Position numbers and translations under genes: made by a program. 64,000 nt of DNA from Sipunculus nudus. Its lineage: Eukaryota; Annelida; Sipuncula; Golfingiida; Sipunculidae. The notes under the pieces are model-generated. The model made no database searches. It saw only the letters and a list, made by a program, of their open reading frames with translations, and was not told the DNA's origin. The stretch lies in NCBI GenBank assembly GCA_026874595.1, contig CM049306.1:56043519-56107518 (forward strand), written 5' to 3'. Shown piece by piece: positions 35,850 through 48,144 of this stretch (the stretch's first letter is position 1; every line of letters starts with the position of its first letter).

Positions 35850-38800
35850 GATTATTCATTCTGTGATTCATCATCTCGAGAGCTTTGAAAAGCTTTCTAG
35901 ATGGATGGATTTTCATGAAACGTGGTATACCTTTGCATCTTGATGAATGAAATACAATCTGCATAGATGGCGCCACCTATATTTTAGCAGGAGTGGTTTG
36001 TGTTGCAAGTGTCTAATATTTTCAAGGAGCGCATACTTCGGTCCTGTTTCGACTTCTCTTCTTGTTATTGCTTGGCCGGTAGATTTAATTGATTTTCAGG
36101 GTTTAGTCGTGGATTATACTATTGCACGATCTGTCTGTCAGTGTTACCTTGAAAGTGTTTTTGTTGTGATCATCCGTAACGATCACTTTTCTCTGTAACG
36201 TGACTGGTTATTTTCAGTGTGAAAAAGTAGAGCTGCATTCTTTTAAAGAACGTTGGAACACCTCGAACTCGACAAATAGCAGCAGAGTGGAGGTAGCCTA
36301 ATGCAACAATAGAGAGAGTGAGCAGACATTTGCTTGTTTTGCTCAAATTGCTTGTACAAGAAGATAAAAAAAGTTAACATGCTTCCAAGCACGAGTCCAT
36401 TTTTCTTCGTTTTAATCTCTTCGCTAAATGTTTATGAATTCCTTCCATATTTAAATTCGAAGCAGATGCTGTATTTATCATTTTGATATATTTATTTATT
36501 ATTTTTTATTCAAAATTATGGGCTTTGTATTGATATTTAATCCATATGTTTAATTCGCAGAGCTATTTATACAACACATTATTTTGCTGAAAAACTTAAC
36601 AACGAGGGCCAAATTAAGGTTACTTATAAAGAATACCAAATAAGCGACGCTATGTAATTTTGAATAAAAATAAATAAATAATGTCCCGTGTCCAGTTATC
36701 AAATCCGCATTTCACATTATTTAGGCTTATACGGCAAGCTAATATTCAAGCATCAACGGTTTTTGTTTCAAAGGAACGAAAATAAGTGAACCTGCATCAG
36801 CATTTTAAAAACTCAGGGTTCCTACATAAAACGTTAGGTACTGGTCCTCATCTAAAGAAGGGTACAGGTACAGTTATAACTGAAATCACAATAAATTTTA
36901 TTTATTTATTTATAATGCATATTTCACCAGGATAACCTATTCAGCATCAGCTGTTTTTTCTATAGGCTCCAGGAATAAAACAATTCAGAGAAAACATGCA
37001 TTGTTTAACAGAAATGAACGATAATTAATTCAAACGTGAAATTATGACAAAATATGACACATTTTACAATAAAACAGATGAAACAGAATTAAATGTATAA
37101 AATTATACACAAAAGACCTATGATAAATGATCATTACACAGAGTTATTAAAATTTATCTGTTATCAGGTTAAATCGCTGTGTCTCTGTTTGTGACTCTTT
37201 GTTCCTGCATGGGATCGTGCTCAAGGTCCTCCCTGAAAAAACAATACCGGTTTATGTAATGTCACGAACAGGGGATACATTACCGTTGTTTGTCCTCGAG
37301 TTTTGTTACATGACTCTGTATACCAATATCTCCATCAGTATAAACATAGGTCTCCTTCGTGACAGTTTCGTCGGGGTTATATGCTCTCTGTCAGTCTGTC
37401 TTTTGGCGGAGGTATGCGCTCTCTGAGTGCTTCTTTACGTGGAAATGTTTTGTATATTTATCATCATGATCATCACGTGATCGACTCGTGCTCTCAGTCT
37501 TTTTTTTTTCAGGATATATCTTTATCAGAAAATATCTTTATCAGAAACTAAAGTCTATGGTACTTTTTTCTTGACGAATCAGAGTGAAGAAAGAATTAGA
37601 ACAGCTTTTGAGATGAAATATAAGCGTGTTTTAATCAACTCTTTTTGTTGATATGTGGAAAATATTTGCAGATACTCTTTTATTGACATTTAATTCAAAT
37701 TGTTCCATACGTCAGTTGCCGGCTTGGCATAGAACAGACACGGTGTGCATGATGGCTATAGATTGTTTGGTTGTCAAACCCTGATACCTCACAAAAGTTT
37801 TTATCATATGAGGTTTTCCTCTGAAGATGATATATATTGATTTTGCTTTTTAAAGAAATGTCCCTGGCCAGTAGTATTAATTAAATGTCTGTCACCTAAT
37901 CTACAGGGAGGCTAGACATGGGATTTAGGTAGAGATTTTGTTGTCGAGGAACAGACATGAAGTCGACATTAACATTTGATTGTCGTCTGGTGAATGTATT
38001 TTCCATCTGAGGCATATTGTACCGGTAAGAATCACTGTGTATTTGAAAAAAAAGGACTCTGTAGGTTCGAGCAAACCTTTTAAAGACCATAAAATTATAA
38101 TATAAATGATATCTCTCTAGGTACAAATGCGATGCATTATACGCCAAATCTTATAAAATGGGTAAAATTGGTCAAACATATACGGAGGAAATACAGGGCT
38201 GGATCGAGGGTTTCTTTTAAAAGAAGTGGCTTGGGGCCTGTCAGTGAAAGGGCCAACAAAATAGACTTAAGCAACCCTTAAGTGATTGCTGAAGTTGATT
38301 TTGCATTCGGTGCGCATGCGCATCGGAAGGATTTATTATATTTATTATTAATGATATTATTTATTATTAACGTCACATGGTCTTGCTTTTAAACAAAAAT
38401 CTTTCCGTATACAAATTTGGTAATGGTATCTGTACAGATCTATATGAGGATCAAATCAAACAAAACTCTAGCATAAGGCCGGCTATGGGGTTATAAACAT
38501 TGTTATAACATAGAGACACAAATCCTTGCATATATCAGTTTTAAAGATGTAGCAGTGCTTATGATATGTCTGTTAGTGATATTAATTAATACCGACATTA
38601 ATTACGTGTCCGTAACGATAAGGTCCTGACTAATCTTTGCGAGAAACAGTATGGTAATAACGCAGGTGTGTAAATATCATCAATGTCTCCTCTTGAATAT
38701 CACCTTGCCATAATTCATACGTTTGGTCAATATGCCTACCAGTGAAAAGTGTTATTAACTTGTGCAACCACAGTAACCTGCTCTCTTGTATAAACATCGA

Positions 38801-39100
38801 CCCGGCATTGACAATATCATTGAATGACTCATTCAGGAATATGTCGTCATTTCACGCGGAGAGAAGAAAATATAATGCTACCCATGTAGATATTGCTTGA
38901 GAAAGACTTACAAGTTAAGCGCGGGATATCAGTCTGTAAATCTTAACTCTTTGAGACAGTCGAATATTGATTTATGGAACACCTTTGTTCAGTGAAGGTA
39001 TATCTCGTCCGGGAGCCCCAGTGCACGGCTTTGTTGGAAGTTGGGGAGAACGTATACAGAATTGATCAACGTCCCATTATGCGCGCGCCTGCGTAAACCC
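35850..39100. other. Non-coding, nothing recognised
   Basis: Long AT-rich stretch with short frames only. Simple-sequence words such as TTTATTATT near 38330-38370. Confidence 0.4.
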
Positions 39101-39103
39101 TGT

Positions 39104-39237
39104 TTAAATAAAAGGCGTAACCGACCGACAACTTCAGGTAGATCAATGTGCAGCTCGCACACTTGCGGTACTGATATATAGATCTATACAACACAAGCTT
39201 TATCCAGAGACAACAAACCCGCGTCCATACAACTAAG
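39104..39237 (+). promoter_or_regulatory. Candidate promoter plus non-coding first exon C
   Basis: TAAATAAAAG at 39104-39113 serves as a TATA-like box. An initiator-like TTCAGG with A at 39136 lies 32 bases on. The exon then runs to ACTAAG|GTGAGC (GT at 39238-39239). One short uORF (11 codons) is present. The strand and shape match exons A and B. Confidence 0.4.
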
Positions 39238-39239
39238 GT

Positions 39240-40213
39240 GAGCTCACTGAATTTTGATATAGGACGGTCATTACAGGTTTTGCATCCTGCACTTTTTCCT
39301 TAATTTCCCATTCAAATATTATTTGTTATATCTTCGCCAGAATGGTCGTGATATTTAGAGTGTAGACAATTGCCTCCAATTCACATATATCTACATGTCA
39401 TTACAAGAACTTTTATCAATTGTTTTCAAACCACATGTTATTTCCATGTTTTTCAACATTAAAAAGGTCTTGGCATGTCTTTCAGACAAACCATACGTTT
39501 GTTTACATTTTGGTATTAGTTGTTAATGGCCTTACTTTTCACATAAATTTTCGCTCCACAGATCCGATTTTCCCGTACCGTGCTCATGTTTTGAAGCGTG
39601 ATTTGGGACAGCATGCCTGGTAACATCCTTGTCGTCCCAATATCATTCCCTAGCCTGATGACTGTCTTTGTATATCTGTACATAAAATGACACTTAAGAT
39701 ATCCCACCTTAAAGGTAGGCGTAAACTAGGATAGATAATTGCGGTGCAACCTCTTGAGCAATTTGCGTATTTCAGCATAATGTATATTTTTTATTTTGCG
39801 CAAATCAAATGTCCGGCCCTGGGTATAAGAGTCTCTATCAAGCCGTAACACGCAAGCAAGTGCAGAGCAGATAAAAAAGTTGTCTGATGTTTTATCAGAA
39901 CTAGTGATAAGCCATGAAGATTATCATTTTGTTCGCGAAGTGTATTAATTATAGACGCTTAGAATACTTCGCGTATAGTGTATTAATTATACGCTTAGAA
40001 TACTCTTTATTTACACATGTAGGGATTATTTTTAATATAACCAGCCTACCTGCATACGAAAAATGTAGGGACGTACCTATATATATGCATATACTTACAT
40101 ACACACACATATATATATTATATACATATAAAGCATGGTCAATCTGTCACTCTTTTATCCCATCATATTACTGTCAGGGATAAAATATGCTCAATTTTCG
40201 ACCTTCAGAGCCA

Positions 40214-40215
<2 letters not shown>
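39240..40215. other. Non-coding with a 35-bp duplication
   Basis: GTGTATTAATTATA and CGCTTAGAATACT occur twice in tandem (about 39939-40004). No gene recognised. Confidence 0.45.
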
Positions 40216-40265
<50 letters not shown>

Positions 40266-40300
40266 TACATATATATACATACACACATATATATACATTA
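40216..40300. repeat. (AT)n microsatellite
   Basis: AT dinucleotides to about 40258, then a mixed ATAC/ATAT tail. Confidence 0.9.
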
Positions 40301-40449
40301 ATATAATTTTGTATTTTTTTGTATTCTTTACATCCTTGTTACTGGATATTATCTAGGATATCGGATACCTTAAGTACGCCGTGCTGATCCAAAGAACATA
40401 GCGAGTTTTATACTAACAATATTTTTGTCATTAGAGGGGACATATCACT

Positions 40450-40725
40450 ATGGATTTTATATCCCTAGCCCAACAACTTCAAAAGAGTAAATCAAAACGG
40501 TCATATCGGCTCTTACGGCCTCGCGAACAGGCCTTACATATCCGTGTCTTAAAACGTGAGCTATGTCATTTTACGACGGTACATGCCATATCCTCGGGGC
40601 CGGGGGAGTGGGTCATATTTTATAGCCTCATCGACCGATGTAGCTTTATAGGTTTATCAGCGCGACCAGACGTTCTCCAAGCTGTGCTTGTTAGGCCACA
40701 CAAAACGAAGTTCTGTTCTTTGTAA
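40450..40725 (+). other. ATG-started frame of 91 codons, unknown
   Basis: ATG at 40450 has A at -3 and G at +4 (ACTATGG). The peptide begins MDFISLAQQLQKSKSKRSYR and is Arg/Leu-rich. The sequence is GC-richer than its surroundings. No domain, homologue or gene context recognised. Confidence 0.15.
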
Positions 40726-40762
40726 TTCTCGTGTAAAATTTTCAAATGTCTATTGTATAGGT

Positions 40763-41530
40763 GGTTAGGGATCCTCCAATGATCTTGGGATCAAAAAAGT
40801 CAAAATTCAAGGATACAGGCCCCTGTTGTTCATGAACAATTCAGGTACATTTTTTTTTATGTTAGGGTAATTTCTCCATTGCTAATAAAAACATTTCATT
40901 TAAACTTAATACACTAATGTACAGTGACAATACCTAGCGCAGCTATTTTTACCATATTTTAATTTCTTGCCCAGTAATTAGCACTTAACGAATAGAATTT
41001 GTACATATACCAACATAGCTCAGGTTAAAGTTTTTTTAATTCTTTTATAACTCGGCAACCACTTATCCTATTGCTTTTATATTTCACATATTTATTGCCC
41101 AGGGGGCTAAGAACCTCCCTGTGATTTAGGGATCAAAAGGTCAAAGGTCAAGATAACCCAGTTGTTCATAATCAAGTCCGGTTAAAGTGTTTTTGTTAAG
41201 CTCATTGCTGCATTTGCTAATGAAGATATTTCAATCAAATTTAGTCAGCTGATGAACAGTGAGAATACCCAGCACAGCTATTGAAACTTTCCCCAAATTT
41301 ATACTTCTGGGCTAACACTTAACAAAATTTGTACAGATCCAAACCAAGTTCAGTTTAACGTTTTGGGATAACTCCTTATAACTCAACAGCCACTCACCAT
41401 AGCTCTCAATATTTTATTTATATATTGTATAGGGGATTAGGAATCCCCCTATGATTTGGCGGTCAAAACGTCAAAGGTCAAGATCACCCCGTTGTTCATG
41501 AACAAGTCAGGTAAAACTTTTTTTTTAGTG
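40763..41530. repeat. Tandem repeat, about 335-bp unit
   Basis: Three anchor blocks of GGTTAGGGATCC / GGCTAAGAACCT / GGATTAGGAATC type, each followed by GGGATCAAAA-like and GTTGTTCAT blocks, start at about 40763, 41105 and 41434, that is 342 and 329 bp apart. Two complete units and a partial third. Each contains a GGTCAAAGGTCA-like motif. Confidence 0.7.
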
Positions 41531-41534
41531 AGGC

Positions 41535-42615
41535 CCTTTGCTCCATTGCACATTAATTTTTCTATTAAACTTATTCTGATGTTCTGTGACATTACGCCCT
41601 GATTAACTAGGTCGAATTATATCATAGGCAGAATTCACACATATTTAAAGCTAAATATCGTGGTGTCGCTGCGATAACTTATAGGAAAGTGATGGATTTT
41701 GATGAAATTCAACAGAAATATTAACTTAAATAATATCTCGCCTGAATTTGATACCCTCCAAAATTGATGTATATTAATAAGGTCAGAGGCCACAAGAAAT
41801 ATGACGGGCATATTACGCACCCCTGTGGTGCTCTTTGTTTTCTGAATGCCCCGTACCGGCTAGCTCGCTTGTCCTCAGACGACAAAGTTTTGAAGCCCTG
41901 GTATTCCAGTCCTGTTTCATGCTACATATTACCGACAGACAATGTTATGGAATTCGTACTGATATTTGCAAATGCAGAGGTCGTTTCAAGACTTAAACTA
42001 CACCATCGTGGCCAAAAACGTAGACATTATTCCATCCTCTGTTGCTGTAACAGTAATCCCTAAATATATAGGACGTATACATCAGTTCTTAGAATTATAC
42101 ATACGAGATTTCATCTATGAAACCCCCAAAGCGATCGTAAAGTTTGGTTCAGTAGGATACAAAGAGAGGGCGCTGCTGGACTGTGCGCATATGGGTAATT
42201 TTTATTTAAAGTCATTTTCCGTCTTAATTTGGTTAAGAGACATTTTGTGACACAAGAGATCATGAACCATGGACGCCCATTTTGTCCGAACATCTGGCCA
42301 TGCACTGAGCATTCTGGTGAACGTCTCCTTCATTCTCTTAGTAGTAATAAAAATTCTTGAAATTATCGATGATGAACCTGAAACTTTTCTGTCATTAAGC
42401 TAGCCTTGGCCTGAGTAGCCGGATAGTGAATAGGCCGGCCTTGGGACGTAATGCGTCATTATTTCATGATGAGGATGTTTGAGATATGACATGGCCGATG
42501 ACAGCGCTTCCTGCTAAATACTACCCGCAGCTGTTTTAAAAGTCAAGATTATCCATTGGACGTGACAGAACTGGCGGTGGCCTAGACTGGAAAACCTCCT
42601 TCCTAAAGACAAGGA
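41535..42615. other. Non-coding, nothing recognised
   Basis: Short frames only. The start is probably the remnant of the 335-bp array. Confidence 0.3.
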
Positions 42616-42619
42616 TATT

Positions 42620-44683
42620 TTTGAGTGAACCGAAAGTATTTATATTGGTTATAACTGACCTGTCTAAGAAGACCACCTGTCTAATAAAACCACCTGTCTA
42701 ATAAAACCACCTGTCTAATAAGACCACCTGTCTAGTAAGAACACCTGTCTAGTTAGACAATCTGTCCAGTAAGACCACCTTTCTAGTAAGACCACCTGTC
42801 TAGTAAGACTACCTGTTTAATAAGACTACCTGTTTAATAAGACCACCTGGCTAGTAAGACCACCTGTCTAGTAAGACCACTTGTCTAATAAAACCACCTG
42901 TCTAATAAGATCACCTGGCTAGTAAGACCACCTGTCTAGTAAGACTACCTGTCTAATAAGACCACCTGGCTAGTAAGACTACCTGTCTAGTAAGAAAACC
43001 TGTTAAATAAGACCACCTGGCTAGTAAGACCACCTGTCTGGTAAGACTACCTGTTTAATAAGACCACCTGTCTAATAAAACCACCTGTCTAATAAGACCA
43101 CCTGTCTAATAAGACTACCTGTCTAATAAGACTACCTGGCTAGTAAGACCACCTGTCTAGTAAGACTACCTGTCTAATAAGACCACCTGTCTAATAAGAC
43201 CACCTGTCTAATAAGGCCACCTGGCTAGTAAGACCACCTGTCTAGTAAGACTACCTGTCTAATAAGACCACCTGTCTAATAAGACTACCTGTCTAATAAG
43301 ACCACCTGTCTAATAAGACCACCTGTCTTTTAAGAACACCGGTCTGATAAGACCACCTGTCTAAAAAGACTACCTGTCTAATAAGACTACCTGTCTAATA
43401 AGACCACCTGTCTAATAAGACTACCTGTCTAATAAGATTACCTGTCTAATAAGACCACCTGTTTAATAAGACTACCTGGCTAGTAAGACCAACTGTCTAG
43501 TAAGACTACCTGTTTAATAAAACCACCTGTCTAATAAAACCATCTGTCTAATAAGACCACCTGTCTAATAAGACCACCTGGCAAGTAAGACCACCTGTCC
43601 ATTAAGACTACATGTTTAATAAAACAACCTGTATAATAAAACCACCTGTCTAATAAGACCACCTGTCTAGTCAGACTAACTGTCTAATAAACCACCTGGC
43701 AAGTAAGACCACCTGTCTATTAAGACTACCTGTTTAATAAGACTACCTGGCTAGTAAGACCACCTGTTTGATAAGACCACCTGTCTAGTAAGACTAACTG
43801 TCTAATAAGACCACCCGGCAAGTAAGACCACCTGTCTAGTAAGACTACCTGTCTAATAAGACCACCTGTCTAATAAAACCACCTGTCTAATAAAACCACC
43901 TGTCTAATAAGACCACCTGGCTAGTAAGACTACCTGTCCAGTAAGACTACCTGTTTAATAAAACCACCTGTCTAATAAAACCACCTGTCTAATAAGACCA
44001 CCTGTCTAGTAAGACTACCTGTCTAATAAGACCACCTGGCTAGTAAGACCACCTGGCTAGTAAGACAACCTGTCTAGTAAGACCACCTGGCTAGTAAGAC
44101 CACCTGTGTAAAAAGATCACCTGTCTAATAAGACCACCAGTATAGTGAGTTCACCCTTGAGTGATCCGTAAGTATTCACATTGGTTATAACTGACCTATC
44201 TGATAAGACCACCCATCTTATAAGACAACCGGTCTGATAAGACCACCGGTCCATAAGGCCATCTGTCTGATAAGACCACCTGTCTGGTAAGACCACCTGT
44301 CTAATAAGACCACCTGCCTAATAAAACCACTTGTCTAGCAAGACCACCTGTCTAATAAGACCACCTGTCTAGTTAGACCACCTGTCTAATAAGACCACCT
44401 GTCTATTAAGACCACCTCTCTAGTAAGACCACCTGTCTAAAAAGACCACCTATCTTATAAGACTACCTGTCTAAAAAGACCATCCTTGAGTGAACCGAAA
44501 GTATTCACATTGGTTATAAACGACCAGTCTATATATAATAAGACCACCTAATAAGAAATCTAATGATGCATCGTCTTAAAAGAAAACGGTACAAAAAGAC
44601 CATCGGTAAAACCACCATTGAAGGATGATTATCAGTGACCTGTCTAATAAGACAACCTGTGCATTAAAACCACTTTTGGCAAG
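42620..44683. repeat. Minisatellite, 17-bp unit, with repeated header
   Basis: Roughly 110 copies of GACCACCTGTCTAATAA and close variants (GACTACC, GGCTAGTAA). A header, TTGAGTGAACCGAAAGTATT followed by CACATTGGTTATAACTGACC, precedes unit blocks at 42620, 44155 and 44484, and a degenerate one lies near 44613. The two shorter sub-arrays at the end differ in orientation of nothing and share the strand. No coding capacity, as 17 is not a multiple of three. Confidence 0.95.
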
Positions 44684-45439
44684 TCCTACGGATGGTCTAT
44701 TACATCCGATTCACTGTATTCACAACCACGCCGATATGTTTTGAAATAGATGGATTTACTCTTGGTATGCCAATCGCTGCATTAAAAAATCTATAATTTG
44801 AAATTATCCCAAGAATAACCTCTCCTCTCCCCCGAGGCCCGAACACGACCCGCCTTCAGCATAAGTGACTGCCTACCACTTGTACCCATCGACCCTCCCA
44901 CTTCGAGAAAATGGGTACTTACAGATACCCACATTACATGTATCAATAGTGTAACGGTTGCATTGACTTTGCTTAAAAGTGCTTACCAGAGAGGTTTTGG
45001 TACAATAAACAAAAAATATTCTGACAGCTGACGAAACAATTTAGTACACGCGTGACACTAGCTACTATTGCGGGGGGAAAATTGCTACTTAGAGGTTAGA
45101 TACATATATTCATATAGCTTTCACAGCCTTACAAAAATGGGGAAATCATATTGAGTGCCTGTATAAACACGTGCCACTTTGCAGCAGAATAACTTAACCT
45201 TACATGCGACATGCGTAGAAAGCTGCTAACTGCATGCACAGCATACATAGTTTGGAGTTCATTGCTGGTACCTCTTGTTGCGGTCATCATGGCGGTCCGT
45301 TTGGTTGGTCTGATGGGTGAATATGATAAAACATTTAGGGACAAACGATTTACTCATTTTATAAAACGATTTTTACATCTTTTCTTTTTATATTATTTTA
45401 TCATTATGTTCATATTTATGGCCGGGTTCGTCCGGTTTT
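44684..45439. other. Non-coding, with one hydrophobic short frame
   Basis: An ATG-started frame at 45211-45444 (77 codons) is hydrophobic near its start (IVWSSLLVPLVAVIMAV) but runs into the adjacent repeat, so it is probably not a gene. Nothing else recognised. Confidence 0.3.
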
Positions 45440-47195
45440 TTTAGCTCATCTGACAGTAAGTCATCGGAGCTATAGCGATCACTCTTTGTCCGTCGTCCGT
45501 CTGTCCGTCCGTCCGTCCGTCCGCCCGTCTGTCCGTTAACCTGGCAGAAATCGTAACCGCTGGACCTAGAATCTTGTAACTTTAGATTCTGAGAGGTCCA
45601 TGAATAATCTTCTTGGAAACCAGAAATTAGGTCTCTGTTACCCATATCCTTTAAGCTATGGAACCCCAAAGTACACCCCAAAAATTTCATACAAAAACTT
45701 CAATATCTCATTAACTACATCACTGACGGTCATGATTTTTTGCATACATATTGATCATGAGAAGTTACATCAATTACTGCAGACTGGTGGTGCCACCTGT
45801 ATTTTTCCATTTTTTACGGATTTTTTTCTCTATTTTTGAGACTTAAAAATTGTGAACATCTGTTAACAGGGCTCGAATCGTTAAGACTGGACCTAGAATC
45901 TTCATTCTTGACACACTGAGAGACCTATGAAAAGTCTCCATGGAAACTAGAAATTAGGTCTCTGTTATCCATTTCCTTCAAGCTATGGGGCCCCAAAGTA
46001 CCCCCCCAGAATAGTCAAAAATTGCATACAATAACTTCAATATCTCATCAAATACATTACTGATGGTCAACATTTTTTGCATACATATTGATCATGAGAT
46101 GTTTATCTGTGTCTGCAGACTGGTTGCGCCACCTGTATTTTTCGATTTTTTACGAATTGTTTTTTCTATTTTTGAGACCTTTAAAAATGTGAACATCTGT
46201 CAACAGGGCACAAATTGTAAAGACTGGACCTAGAATCTTCATTCCTCACATAATAAGAGACCTATGAAAAGTCTCCATGGAAACCTGAAATAAGGTCTCT
46301 GTTACCCATATCCTTTGAGCTGTGGGGCTCCCAATTACCCCCAGAATAATGGAAATTTTGAAAAACAAACTGCAACATCTCAATAACTACAACACTGATG
46401 GTCAGGATTTTTGGCATACATATTGATCAAGAGATGTTTCATCAGTGTCTGCAGACTCTTGGCGCCACCTGTATTTTTCGATTTTTGAGATGGTCATTAT
46501 TTTTTGCATACATATTGATCAAGAGGTGTTCCATCAGTTCCTATAGACTGGTGGTGCCACCTGTATTTTTATCAAATTTTTACAATTTTTTTCTCTCTAT
46601 TTTTGAGACCTTTAAGGATGTAGTTATCTGTCAACAGGGTACAAATCGTAACGACTGGACCTGGAATCTTCATTCTTGATGCAAAGGAATACCCATGAAA
46701 AGTCTCCACGGCAACATGAAAGTAGGTCTCTGTTACCCATATCCTTTGAGCTATGGCACTCCAAAGTACAGCTCAGAATTATGGAAAAATTGATACAAAA
46801 GCTGAAGTATCTGAACAACTAATGCAGAGATCACCATAATTGTTTGTATGGATATTGATCATGGAGTGTTTCGTCAGTTTCTGCAGACTGGTGACAAAAG
46901 CTGAAGTATCTGAACAACTAATGCAGAGATCACCATGATTCTTTGCATGGATATTGACCATTAAGTGTTTTATTAGTTTCTGCAGACTGGTGGAACCACC
47001 TGTATTTTTTTAAAGTTTATGCATTTTTCTCTATTTTTGAGATATATGAATATAGTCACAATCTTGGCCTGTTGGTTAATCTGTTTGATGCTTCAGTTGA
47101 ATGGGTATATACTACTATTCAGATGATAAAATTTCCTTTGGCGAAACTCTTCCCAGTCAGCTGAGCGTCATGACCCATGGGTCACTTGTTTTTTT
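45440..47195 (+). mobile_element. TIR-bounded repeat with tandem 330-430-bp core
   Basis: The left terminus is AGCTCATCTGACAG (about 45442-45455), followed by a (GTCC)n run (45493-45535). The right terminus is CAGTCAGCTGAGCG (about 47156-47169), followed by ATGACCCATGGGTCACTTGT. The two ends are inverted relatives over about 13 bases. Between them GGACCTAGAATCTT-type blocks begin units at 45562, 45889, 46226 and 46657. Each unit carries GAAACC, GTCTCTGTTACCCAT, AGCTATGG, CATACATATTGATCA and GCCACCTGTATTTTT blocks in the same order. Units 3 and 4 also hold internal duplications of about 90-110 bp. No credible coding region; I recall similar repeats in molluscs. Confidence 0.75.
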
Positions 47196-47855
47196 CGTGA
47201 AGTGCGTGACAGTGATTAAGTGTCACATTTCAATTATGATATAGACGCTATCTGACAGAAACAGACCAGTTATGTCAATATTTAAAAAATAACCCACATA
47301 TCATAGAGGAAAAGTTAAGTTTATTTTGTGCAACGGTAGTAAAATATTATTTTCATAATAGTTGATATTGTAATTATACCATCAGTGTTTGTAATAAACG
47401 CATCCTTAGTATTAATGGCGGATGTATTTCTAACACATATCATTTAATTGTTTCCTTTTTTTCTTTAAATATAATAATGCGTATATATAAGGACACATTT
47501 GTGTGTGCATTTAACGAGTTTTTCTAGATCGGACCTACACGTATACATGCATGTTAAATGATTTTCATTGAATCTCGGCCGCATAGTAACCGCCAGGAAC
47601 ACGGTCGTCATCCTGCGGGAGGCATAATACATGTCACCAATGGCATTTTCCATAAAATATTAAATCATGCATGGTTGTTTTCGGTTTCCACTATTATCCG
47701 AGGCCTCGAAGCCTGTTCTTTTGTGCCTTGGTTCAGCGGGTGGACTTTGAATCGTCTCGCGCACGTTGCTAAGAGATGAGAATAAACCTGTCAACCAGTC
47801 ATTCACACACTCCGACTACAACTTCCTGGATCTCTAGAAAAATATTAAATATATA
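47196..47855. other. Non-coding, nothing recognised
   Basis: Short frames only. Confidence 0.35.
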
Positions 47856-47866
47856 TTATTATCTCT

Positions 47867-48133
47867 AGCGGTGGTGCAATTGTTAAGATGCCGGGCTTTT
47901 GGTCAAGAGTTCGTGAGTTCGAATCCCCTTCTATCCCCACCGTGCTAAGACCCTTGGGCAAGGTCCCAATCGCAAGTGTGCCTCTGTCCACCCAGCAGTA
48001 GAAATGGGTAACATTGAATACATGTACTGGTAAGGTAAATCTGCGATGGATTAGCGTCCCATCCAGGAGGTCACGTTACAGAAAGGATTCGACCTGATGA
48101 ACCAGTAGGCTCGGGCATAAAAGTCGAAAAGAC
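47867..48133 (+). mobile_element. tRNA-derived SINE with perfect target-site duplication
   Basis: The head (47867-47938) is tRNA-like: AGCGGTGGTGCAATTGTTAA (A-box region) and GAGTTCGAATCCCC (B box). The body contains TCTGTCCACCCAG and GATGGATTAGCGTCCCATCC, phrases like the conserved central domains of metazoan SINEs. Both sides carry an identical 11-bp TTATTATCTCT (47856-47866 and 48134-48144). Length 267 bp. The exact duplication suggests a fairly recent insertion. Confidence 0.9.
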
Positions 48134-48144
48134 TTATTATCTCT

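Noticed and set aside
35850-35943. Similarity to short repeat phrases in the 45-kb element (CATGAAA, TATACC, GATGA words)
   Set aside because: Too short and AT-rich to exclude chance.
42620-44683. CRISPR array from regular short repeats
   Set aside because: Units are directly adjoining with no unique spacers; it is a eukaryotic minisatellite.
45211-45444. 77-codon hydrophobic frame, possible membrane protein
   Set aside because: No homologue, and its end runs into the repeat element at 45440.
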